From NCBI GenBank assembly GCA_937949535.1, contig CALEDI010000029.1, forward strand, positions 1 through 36,509: 36,509 nucleotides of DNA, in the 5' to 3' direction. A program made the translations under genes and the position numbers. Below the pieces are notes generated by a model. That model was not told where the DNA came from. It worked only from the letters and a program-made list of their open reading frames with translations, and ran no database searches. Origin of the DNA: an uncultured Lewinella sp. Its GTDB lineage: Bacteria > Bacteroidota > Bacteroidia > Chitinophagales > Saprospiraceae. This document shows, in pieces, positions 29,932 to 36,509 of the stretch; within the stretch, counting starts at the first letter, position 1, and each line of letters opens with the position of its first letter.

Positions 29932-31011
29932 TTACTTCCCCATGCTCCGGAAGCTGTCCGCTTCTCCGCCCGAGGGGATCATCTCTGCCACGCCGTCTCG
30001 TAGTTGGTCGTAGAGTAGGGCAGCTTCGTTGCGGTTCATTTGGTTTAGCTCCTTGAAGAAGCGAGCTGCGAAACGTTGTACGATGGTACGGTCTTCGGTG
30101 GGTAGGTACTGAAAGTTGGCGATCAGGTCGATCACTTGGCGGCGCTTGTCTTTGAAGCGGTCTGCGACTTTGCGCATCACGTCGTCAGACTGGGCGTAGC
30201 CTTGGTAGATGCGGTGGTAGATGCTCTGCTGCCCGATTTCGGAAGTTGGGCTGGCGTAGGGTGCGCCGACCCAGCCGCTGAAGTCGAAATCATAACCTAC
30301 GGGAACGAGTTCACCGGTAGGCATTTCAACGACCTTCATGTTGCGAGCCATCGGCATGCTGAAGTCTCCGTTGCTGAACAGGTACTGCGTCAGGGCGTGG
30401 GTGGCTTCGGCGGTAGGGTTGTAAGCGTCGGCGGGTAGGCCGAGGGCGTTGTCTACTTCCTTGCCGCCTAGGCGGGCGGCCATTTCGTCGGTATTTTCGA
30501 TGATGAAGCCTTCCTCGGTACGGTCTGGGTAGTTGCCGTTGGCATCGGCGTAGGTGATCATGACGCGCTGAACGCGGAAGCTTTGCGGCGTCAGGGTGTT
30601 GTAGACGCGGTAGGCGAGGTACTCTTTCAGTACGAGGTTCTTCGCATCGGGGTCAGAGGAACAGGTAGAGACGAGTTTGTACTTGTCCCAGTTTTGCAAA
30701 CCAGCTGCTTTGAGGTCTTTCTTGCCGAAGTCCAGCTTTAGCGGTGCGAACTCGCAACGCTGGCGGCGGAACTTACCTCGGATACTGACGTTTAGGTCCC
30801 AGTTTTGGGCGGTGCCGTTCACGTCTGTAAACGCCAGTTTGGCGTCTTGCTTGGTGCGCACCTTTGCCAACACACTGTCTACCGGCACCTCCAAGCGGAT
30901 CGCGAGGGGCGTATCATCATCGCTGTACACCAAATCAAAAATCGACTGGGCAGAGAGGGATTGTAGGAAGAGGAAGAAAGCGAGGGCTACGAATGTCCGG
31001 GCGTACATCAT
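29932..31011 (-). CDS. Secreted CotH-like protein
   Basis: 359 residues with a signal peptide (1-22, FFLFLQSLSAQ). The middle shows the CotH-type pattern: VSIRGKFRRQRCEFAPLKLDF, then KYKLVSTCSS, a KEYLAYRVYNTL helix, a TEEGFIIENTDEMA strand, a TQYLFSNGDFSM segment and PVGYDFDFSGWV, in which the acidic cluster would bind metal and nucleotide in kinase-like CotH proteins. CotH proteins are atypical kinases that act on secreted proteins, and many bacterial members are uncharacterised. Whether all catalytic residues are kept cannot be judged by eye. The two ATG codons at 31011 and 31008 are equivalent. It converges on the M28 peptidase across the heptamer hairpin. Confidence 0.5.
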   Translation of the reverse strand: MMYARTFVALAFFLFLQSLSAQSIFDLVYSDDDTPLAIRLEVPVDSVLAKVRTKQDAKLAFTDVNGTAQNWDLNVSIRGKFRRQRCEFAPLKLDFGKKDLKAAGLQNWDKYKLVSTCSSDPDAKNLVLKEYLAYRVYNTLTPQSFRVQRVMITYADANGNYPDRTEEGFIIENTDEMAARLGGKEVDNALGLPADAYNPTAEATHALTQYLFSNGDFSMPMARNMKVVEMPTGELVPVGYDFDFSGWVGAPYASPTSEIGQQSIYHRIYQGYAQSDDVMRKVADRFKDKRRQVIDLIANFQYLPTEDRTIVQRFAARFFKELNQMNRNEAALLYDQLRDGVAEMIPSGGEADSFRSMGK

Positions 31012-31572
31012 GGTTAGGGAATTTTACTGTTGCTCGGGGAAGGAGAGGGAGAGTAAGTAGGTAAGGGATTAAGGTTGGCGCGATCGCGGGTGCAAGGAGG
31101 GGGTTATAAGAGCACCGTTGCGTACCACAAAGGTCTGCCTTTTAAACAGTACAAAGCAAGCCTTGTTGGGTCTTCAAAGCCATCGTATTGCAGAATTAAT
31201 ACTGGTTTTACACATGCACCGCTCATCCATAAAGAATAAAAATCTGCCATTTCTCGTAAATCCGTACAATTTGCCGTAAACGTTCATATCGAGCGTTTTA
31301 CCTAGGCTTAAGTCAATCCCAGACCAAACCGCCCCGTTTCAGAGCTTTTTTTGCGGTGCTGAAAAAAAGATGAAAGTTTAACATTTTAAAAGGCTGGAAG
31401 CTTGCTTTAAAACCTGCTTTTGCACCTGCGTCCGCGCCTCTTGAATCGTTTTGTTGTTCGGTCGGTGGTGGCTTATGCTTGGTTTGGAACCACGGCAAAC
31501 GTGTCAAACACTAAAGTACTCCCCTAACCCCTCCGAAGAAAAAGGGCGGGCGCAAACCAAATTGTTCTGTAT
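31012..31572. other. Long intergenic region with two copies of the GC-rich motif, no gene
   Basis: 560 bp before the nested palindrome. GGCGCGATCGCGGGTGC at 31077-31093 (it contains GCGATCGC) and GCACCTGCGTCCGCGCC at 31422-31438 are opposite-facing copies of the dispersed motif, about 330 bp apart, with an AT-rich centre. A CCCCTAACCCCTCC ... GGGCGGG stretch (about 31520-31552) looks like an eroded GC hairpin. I see no coding sequence with family support and no clear promoter. Confidence 0.5.
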
Positions 31573-31811
31573 TAGTGGTTCGTCAAGTTTGACTTTAGCA
31601 CCAACGAAGTTTCCCCGTCCGGACGCCCGCAGGTCCCTTGCCCTTATTCGCTGCTTCGCAGCTCGGGCAAGGGACGCTACGGGGTCCTCGCCCACCCTCG
31701 TAGCAGGACCCCGTAGCGTCCAGTGAATCCTGAAGCGAAGCGCAAGGATTTACTGGACCTGCGGGCGTCCGGTTGGTGATTGGTACTAGAATCAAACTTT
31801 AAAGACCACTA
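31573..31811. repeat. 239-bp nested palindromic element at the RND gene end
   Basis: Terminal arms TAGTGGT/ACCACTA (31573-31579, 31805-31811) and AAGTTTGA/TCAAACTT (31585-31592, 31792-31799) enclose a perfect 18-bp stem, CCGGACGCCCGCAGGTCC (31619-31636) with its complement (31755-31772). Within it stand three hairpins: CCCTTGCCC/GGGCAAGGG (31635-31673, inner GCTGC/GCAGC), a perfect 17-bp stem at 31672-31688 and 31705-31721, and a 12-bp stem with one G-T pair (31720-31731, 31745-31756). The stop codon of the RND gene (31809-31811) lies inside the right terminal arm. Confidence 0.9.
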
Positions 31812-34800
31812 GTTCGCAACGGCCCTTGGTGTCGCCCCCGAAAAGAGCCGGTAAAGTAGCGGCACAACATAAAGGCTGCCCAACGTGCCGACCAGCAAAC
31901 CGCCGATCACGGTAATCGCCAATGGCTGCTGCAACTCCGCCCCGAGGCCGCTCGTGAAAAGCACCGGCGCGAGGGCCAAAATGGTGGTGAGCGATGTCAT
32001 CACGATAGCCCGTAAACGACGGCGGCTGGCTTCCTTGATGGCTGCCGAAAGCGACATCCCCGCCGCCCGCGCCCGCTCAATCATATCTACTTTTATGATC
32101 GCATCATTGACCACGATGCCACCCGTAACCACCATGCCGATGAGGCTGAGGAGGTTCAAACTGCCGCCCGTAAGCCAGAGCGCCAACAACGAACCGACGA
32201 GGCTAACCGGAACCACCAACAGCACCACCAGCGGCAGTCTCACACCCTCGAACTGGGCCGCAAGAATGAGGTAAAGCAGCAGTAAACTGACGAGCAAAAC
32301 ACCGCCCAACTCACCAATCCGGGATTGATCGGTGAGGAACCGCCCCGCCAATTGGCTCGTGAATTCTGGATAGTCGGTTACGATGGTTTCGAGTTGGGCG
32401 ATGTCTTCGGCGGTCGGTGCTCCGGCGAAGACGAGGGCCAAGTATTCGCCCGCACGGTCTGCGGTCAGGACGCGGTAATCGGGCTGTTTGCGGAGGTGGA
32501 GGAGCTGGCGAAGCGGGATTTCATTGCCGTCTTCGTTGGTGACGGTGGCGGCCAGCAGGCGGTCGGTAGACAAGCCGTCGGCACCGGCCAGCAACACCGG
32601 CAGGGCACGGTCGTTGGCGCGCAAACTGGTGACTTCGTTCTCGCTGAAGAGCGTCAGCATCCGGTCGCGCAAACGCGCGGACGCGACGCGGGATGTAGCG
32701 AGCGCAGGATAGTTTATTTGTAGGGAAATCGCCTCATTGCGAGCGGGCGGCGCGGGGAAGAAGCCCTCTTTTTGTAGGCGATCTAGGAGCGGTTGCACGC
32801 GCTCCCAGTCCGGTGTTTCGCGGCCACCAGCGGCCCGAAGGCGAAGTTCGAGGTAGGGCGCGTCGTTGAGGAAAATACGGTCGAAAAGGTTCGCTACGGG
32901 CCGCATCGAAAAGGTAGCGGCGGGATGCTTTTTGCGCTGGTTGGCCAGCCACTCATCGGCAAAACCGGATGCTGGCGCGGCGGGCAGAAAAAACTGCACT
33001 TCGGAGGCGTTGGTCGCTTGGTTTTCCTCGGCTAGGAGGAACTGGTTTTCGCCAATCAGGGCACTGGCTTCTCCTCCAAATTGCGCTTGCCAGTCGTTCA
33101 TCAGGGCGCGGACGCGGGTGCGGTGAACGCTGAGGGGCAGGGCTTCTGACCAGTCGATGTTCAGTTGGTAATCCGAGCGAGAGAGATCCGGGAAGCCTTG
33201 GGTAGGGAGGGCTTTTAAGCTTAGGTAACCCACGGCCAGCCAGGGGAGGAGGAAGAGGAGGAGGTAGAGGGACCGGGGGCGGCGCGGGACCTGGACCTGG
33301 ACCCCGGACCGGCCACGGCCCCCGGCCCGGACCGGCCCCCGCCCCCGGACTTCGTCCGGGGATATCCGAGGGATCGTCGCTACGCGACGGCTCGTGTGGG
33401 AGGCGTCGGAGCCAGATAAGAGCACGCTCAGCATCGGGAGGAGGAAGTAGGCGACGAGTAGGGACGCCGCCAAGGCGAGCGTGACGGCAATGGCCTGGTC
33501 GCGAAAGAGGGCTCCGGCGATGCCACTGAGCAAGACCAAGGGGAGGAAGACGGCAATGGTCGTTAGGGCACTGGAGATCAGGGGGCGGATGACTTCGTTG
33601 GCGGCGGCAGCGGTTTGGGGTACGTTGCCCTCTCCCCCGGCCCTACGCCCCCCAGCCCCCAAGGGGGGAGACATGTTGGAAGTGTTGGAAAGCCCCCCAA
33701 CCCCCAAGGGGGGAGAAACGTTGGAGGTGTCGGCGTATTGGGGTGTTTCTCGGTAACTGGCAATATTGTCGAGCACAATGATCGAGTTGTCGATCATGAG
33801 GCCGAGGCCGAGGATTAGCCCGGCGAGGGAGATGACGTTGATGGATAGGCCCGCTAGGTAGAAGCCGAGAAGGGCTATGAGTAGGGCAATAGGTACGGCT
33901 AGGCCGATGAGTAGTGGCCGCCGCCACTCGCGGAAGAAGGCGAAGAGGACGAGGATAGCGAAGCCCGCTCCGTAGAGAAGGCCGCCGGAGAGGTTGTCTA
34001 TGCTGGCGCGGAGGACGGCCGTTTGGTCGTTGTTGAGCTTGAAGCGGAGTTCGGGGTACTCGCCTTCGAGGTCAGCGATGAGGGTTTGGAGGTTTTCGCG
34101 GAGGTCGAACAGTCTGGCGTCGGCGCGCTTGCGGATGGTGAAGATTACGCCGGGGGCACCGTCGTGGAGGAAGAGACCACGGGGCGGTTCGGCTTCGTAG
34201 GTGACGGTGGCTAGGTCGGAGAGGGGGACGGTGCGCTCGCTACCAGTAAGCCCCCCCCCGGCCCCTTCCCGAGGTGGAGGGGAGACATCTCCGATCCGGA
34301 GATACAAGTTTTCGAGGTCTTCGACGGTGCGGAGGTCTCCGGTGAAGCGAACGGCGTACTGGTAGTGGCCGTCGGCCAACAGGAGGCCGCCGAGCTCTAC
34401 ATTGGCGGCGCGGAGGAGGTTGGCGAGGTCGGCTTCGGTTTTGCCCAAGGCCCGCAGCGCGGCCTGCTTTGGCCGGACGACGATGCGGGGTGTCGCCTGG
34501 CCGGAAAGGTCGGCGAAGGCGACTTCGTTTAGCTGTTCTAGGCGGCGGCGTAGGACGTTTTGGGCTAGGGCGGAGAGGGGAAGAAGGTCCCCGGACTGCG
34601 TCCGGGGAGATCCGAAGGGTAATCGCTCCGCGATAGCTGGCGTTGGAGGCGAGGCAGGAGGGGCAGATGTTGGAGGAGGGGATGCTCGCTGCGCTCGTGA
34701 CCCCACCCCCGGCCCCTCCCCGGGGGGGAGGGGAGGCGTGGGAGGCGTTGGAGACGTTGGAGACGAAGTAGATGTTGGAGATGTGACACCTCCCCCGGCC

Positions 34801-35408
34801 TTGCTCCCCCTTTGGGGGCTGGGGGGCGTAGGGCCGGGGGAGAGGGTACGCAACGTAACACTCAACTGTACCACCGGAATATCACTAACATCAGTCGCCA
34901 GCACCCGGGGCCGTTCTACCTCGCGCGGTAGGCGGTTCATGGCTTGGTCGATCTTTTCGTTTACTTCGATGAAGGCGAGGTCGGGATCGGTGCCGAAGGG
35001 GAAGTCTAGGTAGAGCACGGCGGCTTCCTCGCGGGCGCGGGAGCGGATACCGCTCAGGTTGTTGACTTGGAGGAGGGTATTGCGCAAAGGCGCTACTACG
35101 GCATCTTCCACCGTCCGTGCCGCAGCGTTGGGGTAGCTGACTTGTACGCTTACGCGGGGGATACCCACTTCGGGGAGCAACGACACCGGTAGCTGGCCTG
35201 CGGCCAGCAGGCCGAGGACGATGGCCGCCAAAGTGGTTAGAAGGACGGCGACGGGGCGGTTGAGGAGGTTGGTCAGGATGGCAGCCGAGGGTTTGAAGGA
35301 GTGTTTTTGCTTGAGGCGCAATATACTTTGGGTTTCATCAAAATGCCCAATCCTGCAGAAGTTGCCCGGTGTTCCCGTACTTAATTCAGCACCGAATACT
35401 TTGAGCAT
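31809..35408 (-). CDS. RND superfamily efflux transporter (AcrB/HAE1-like) with palindromic-element inserts
   Basis: 1199 residues, about 180 longer than usual. N-terminal helix (LTNLLNRPVAVLLTTLAAIV, residues 46-65), porter domains, the IALLGF and GLGLMIDNSIIVLDN core of helix 4, and the C-terminal GGIVVNDAIIKVDMIE and FTSGLGAELQQPLAI are standard RND features; such pumps use the proton gradient to move drugs, metals or lipids out of the periplasm. The extra length lies in four low-complexity blocks at about residues 188-276, 378-388, 558-594 and 671-711, encoded by GC-rich palindromic repeats. Without them the size would be near 1,020 residues. The start at 35408 gives a 40-residue N-terminus that looks unusual, but a -7-like element lies just upstream. 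No membrane-fusion or TolC partner is nearby. The inserts fall in loops or between domains, so function may survive. Confidence 0.85.
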   Translation of the reverse strand: MLKVFGAELSTGTPGNFCRIGHFDETQSILRLKQKHSFKPSAAILTNLLNRPVAVLLTTLAAIVLGLLAAGQLPVSLLPEVGIPRVSVQVSYPNAAARTVEDAVVAPLRNTLLQVNNLSGIRSRAREEAAVLYLDFPFGTDPDLAFIEVNEKIDQAMNRLPREVERPRVLATDVSDIPVVQLSVTLRTLSPGPTPPSPQRGSKAGGGVTSPTSTSSPTSPTPPTPPLPPGEGPGVGSRAQRASPPPTSAPPASPPTPAIAERLPFGSPRTQSGDLLPLSALAQNVLRRRLEQLNEVAFADLSGQATPRIVVRPKQAALRALGKTEADLANLLRAANVELGGLLLADGHYQYAVRFTGDLRTVEDLENLYLRIGDVSPPPREGAGGGLTGSERTVPLSDLATVTYEAEPPRGLFLHDGAPGVIFTIRKRADARLFDLRENLQTLIADLEGEYPELRFKLNNDQTAVLRASIDNLSGGLLYGAGFAILVLFAFFREWRRPLLIGLAVPIALLIALLGFYLAGLSINVISLAGLILGLGLMIDNSIIVLDNIASYRETPQYADTSNVSPPLGVGGLSNTSNMSPPLGAGGRRAGGEGNVPQTAAAANEVIRPLISSALTTIAVFLPLVLLSGIAGALFRDQAIAVTLALAASLLVAYFLLPMLSVLLSGSDASHTSRRVATIPRISPDEVRGRGPVRAGGRGRSGVQVQVPRRPRSLYLLLFLLPWLAVGYLSLKALPTQGFPDLSRSDYQLNIDWSEALPLSVHRTRVRALMNDWQAQFGGEASALIGENQFLLAEENQATNASEVQFFLPAAPASGFADEWLANQRKKHPAATFSMRPVANLFDRIFLNDAPYLELRLRAAGGRETPDWERVQPLLDRLQKEGFFPAPPARNEAISLQINYPALATSRVASARLRDRMLTLFSENEVTSLRANDRALPVLLAGADGLSTDRLLAATVTNEDGNEIPLRQLLHLRKQPDYRVLTADRAGEYLALVFAGAPTAEDIAQLETIVTDYPEFTSQLAGRFLTDQSRIGELGGVLLVSLLLLYLILAAQFEGVRLPLVVLLVVPVSLVGSLLALWLTGGSLNLLSLIGMVVTGGIVVNDAIIKVDMIERARAAGMSLSAAIKEASRRRLRAIVMTSLTTILALAPVLFTSGLGAELQQPLAITVIGGLLVGTLGSLYVVPLLYRLFSGATPRAVAN
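33342..33392. repeat. R2 repeat inside the RND gene, first copy
   Basis: A 51-bp repeat containing the hairpins CCCCGGAC-ttc-GTCCGGGG and GTCGC-tac-GCGAC. It matches 34589-34637 with only a handful of differences and one 1-bp indel, and is translated in a different frame there (here RRVATIPRISPDEVRG). Confidence 0.85.
33630..33671. repeat. R1 repeat inside the RND gene, reverse-oriented copy
   Basis: 42 bp, of which 41 match the reverse complement of 34804-34844 except for one or two bases. Palindromic centre CCCCCC-tt-GGGGG. On the gene's strand it reads SPPLGAGGRRAGGEG. A shorter related copy, SPPLGVGG, stands about 30 bp further 5' in the gene (33695-33718). Confidence 0.88.
34589..34637. 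repeat. R2 repeat inside the RND gene, second copy
   Basis: Same orientation as 33342-33392, with CCCCGGAC-tgc-GTCCGGGG and a TCGC-tcc-GCGA hairpin. It carries one extra base relative to the other copy and so is read as AIAERLPFGSPRTQSG. Confidence 0.85.
34713..34733. repeat. GC-rich hairpin CCCCTCCCC/GGGGAGGGG inside the RND gene
   Basis: The same 9-bp arms as the first hairpin of the intergenic element at 5206-5228, here with a 3-base loop. It encodes PLPPGEGPGV in the first insert of the transporter, so it links the intergenic and intragenic elements. Confidence 0.75.
34804..34844. repeat. R1 repeat inside the RND gene, forward copy
   Basis: Inverted partner of 33630-33671. On the gene's strand it reads LSPGPTPPSPQRGSKAG. 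Outside the core, the bases GGG...CAACGTA continue the similarity with one 4-base gap. Confidence 0.88.
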
Positions 35409-35425
35409 TTGTTTGGTGCGAAGTG

Positions 35426-35433
35426 CAGAGATA
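35426..35433 (-). promoter_or_regulatory. -7-like promoter element of the RND gene
   Basis: TATCTCTG on the minus strand, one mismatch to TAnnTTTG, ends 17 bp before the ATG at 35408. It supports that start codon, although no TTG lies at the best distance. Confidence 0.4.
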
Positions 35434-35467
35434 AACTGGAACGTTGATATAAATTTACAACGTATAT

Positions 35468-36436
35468 TTATTCAAAAAATGGAGAACTTGAGAATTCGAG
35501 TTTGTAAATACTTGCTCCTTCTCGATCAAAATTTTGATCTACTAAATAAATGACTTCTTTTCCACAATCTATAGCTCCGTAGTTCCATCTCAAAGCAGGC
35601 TCTATGATCAATCGAGATGTAAACTTTTCTTCTAAATGATCAAAGATTAGTAACGAACTAGATTGATAATATTGTTTATGTTTTGAATCTCTGTGCTCGC
35701 CTGAGTAGCTTACAATAGCTTTTTCATCACAGAATCGTAAAGGCCTTCCAAAAGCTCGGAATTTATTGACAGGTTTGAATGACTTTCCATCAGAAAAGTC
35801 AGGACGATAATCTGTTAGGCCACTTAAAAGACCAATCCTCTTACCGTTAGAAAAAATTTGTAATACATCAGTGTTCATGGAGAATAAGTACACGTCGCTT
35901 TCCCTAGAATATTTCAACGCATAACCTTTGAAGAAATCCATTTCACCACCCTGTGGAAGTTCCGGATAAAACGATTCAGGGAAAGTATAAAGGTTACTTG
36001 AATCAACCCACCTTCCAGATGTTAATTCAATTTCTCTAGCTTGAGTATTGGAGTTCACATAGCCTAACATTATATTATTGTCATTAATCCGACTTGCGAA
36101 CCTTGGGTATCCATCTCCTGGGATAGAATACTGCCTGACAAATACACTATCTACATAAACAAAAATAGCTCGCTTATCAAATTCGATTACATAAGTTGAA
36201 TCATTACCATTTGCTGGGGCTATAATATCTCTTATCGACCCTATTTGGCCTGGTCCATTTCCTCTCTCCCCAAACCTATACATTAATAGACCTTCTTTAC
36301 TTATCACTGATATGGGTTTCTTGTAGCCCATATCCACTAAGAGAATATCTCCGTTATCAGCGATACTTAGGAACGCCTCATAAATAACTGTCCGATTTGC
36401 TACCTTGCGAATCCCCAACCCAAAAGTAATGTCCAA
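35468..36436 (-). CDS. 6-bladed beta-propeller protein, N-terminally short
   Basis: 322 residues with repeats of the Bacteroidota 6-bladed propeller group: FLSIADNGDILLVDMGYKK, VISKEGLLMYRFGERGNGPGQ (the GxxGxGPGE-like motif of blade 1) and similar strand-turn-strand units to the end. Relatives are usually lipoproteins with a signal peptide. Here the frame opens with a TTG (36434-36436), has no ATG nearby, and reaches an in-frame stop about 33 bases further upstream, so the expected signal peptide is missing. The gene is visibly AT-richer than all neighbours, which suggests recent acquisition. It may be a decayed or frameshifted copy whose 5' end lies partly outside the visible frame. Ligand unknown. 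Confidence 0.55.
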   Translation of the reverse strand: MDITFGLGIRKVANRTVIYEAFLSIADNGDILLVDMGYKKPISVISKEGLLMYRFGERGNGPGQIGSIRDIIAPANGNDSTYVIEFDKRAIFVYVDSVFVRQYSIPGDGYPRFASRINDNNIMLGYVNSNTQAREIELTSGRWVDSSNLYTFPESFYPELPQGGEMDFFKGYALKYSRESDVYLFSMNTDVLQIFSNGKRIGLLSGLTDYRPDFSDGKSFKPVNKFRAFGRPLRFCDEKAIVSYSGEHRDSKHKQYYQSSSLLIFDHLEEKFTSRLIIEPALRWNYGAIDCGKEVIYLVDQNFDREGASIYKLEFSSSPFFE

Positions 36437-36509
36437 GATAGAAACTCCATACGATGAGGAAGTAACTGATTATATGCTTCTCTTCTACGAAAACCTCAGC
36501 GAGAAGGAT

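Noticed and set aside
31451-31726. Small open frames in the intergenic region before the RND gene
   Set aside because: They run through the palindrome on both strands and have no recognisable domain.
31573-31811. Nested palindrome considered as a tRNA or known small RNA
   Set aside because: The cloverleaf-like shape lacks T-loop, anticodon-loop and acceptor features; stems are too long and GC-rich.
31573-31811. Considered as an insertion sequence or MITE of a known family
   Set aside because: No transposase, and I could not see a clear target-site duplication outside the arms; left as an unclassified element.

Overview
The window looks like a chromosomal segment of a Gram-negative Bacteroidota, most likely of the Saprospiria (Lewinella/Neolewinella-like). 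The grounds are a secreted metallopeptidase ending in a type IX secretion C-terminal sorting domain, promoter elements of the Bacteroidota TTG-N20-TAnnTTTG type, many signal-peptide and lipoprotein genes, small Bacteroidota families (DUF6435, DUF2256) and a moderately GC-rich base composition. The taxon is inference; there is no rRNA. I see no CRISPR array, integrase, transposase or prophage module.

Layout. 102-5139: a divergent UbiA-like membrane protein, a gluconokinase on the minus strand, a tRNA-Met with its own promoter and terminator, a ParA ATPase and a GT-C-like membrane protein. 5321-8866 (minus): an ECF sigma factor, an anti-sigma-like protein fused to an outer-membrane barrel, and an ADP-ribosylglycohydrolase lipoprotein, arranged as one operon. 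9152-11353 (minus): a repeat-domain lipoprotein and an AT-hook nucleoid-type protein. 11680-14942 (minus): a DMT exporter, an Omp85-like barrel and NAD kinase, probably co-transcribed. 15075-17498: ApbE, an endonuclease V-like protein and a small membrane-anchored protein. 17573-24018: an S9 peptidase, a site-2 protease and the T9SS metallopeptidase. 24557-29823: a membrane protein of unknown role, a TIGR01777 epimerase, two tiny conserved proteins, a cytochrome oxidase subunit III-like protein and an M28 peptidase. 29932-36436 (minus): a CotH-like secreted protein, a very long RND transporter and a beta-propeller gene with an unusual start.

The most striking content is repetitive rather than a classical gene system. 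Intergenic spaces hold (i) heptanucleotide arrays (AACCTGC, and a second CTGAATN family) that abut stop codons and are open in all reading frames, (ii) nested palindromes in which one outer stem encloses three hairpins (5152-5296 and 31573-31811), (iii) smaller palindromes and (iv) a dispersed 18-bp GC-rich motif. GC-rich palindromes of the same kind lie in frame inside the RND transporter gene at four places and lengthen the protein by roughly 180 residues. One of these repeats is present in both orientations, and another is read in two different frames. This resembles the in-frame palindromic elements known from Rickettsia. It is the best candidate here for an undescribed element family.

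Functionally the genes are a mix of envelope, regulatory and housekeeping functions. The only clear local circuit is sigma factor plus barrel-fused anti-sigma plus lipoprotein enzyme. All protein functions are assigned by reading motifs by eye; no database search was possible.
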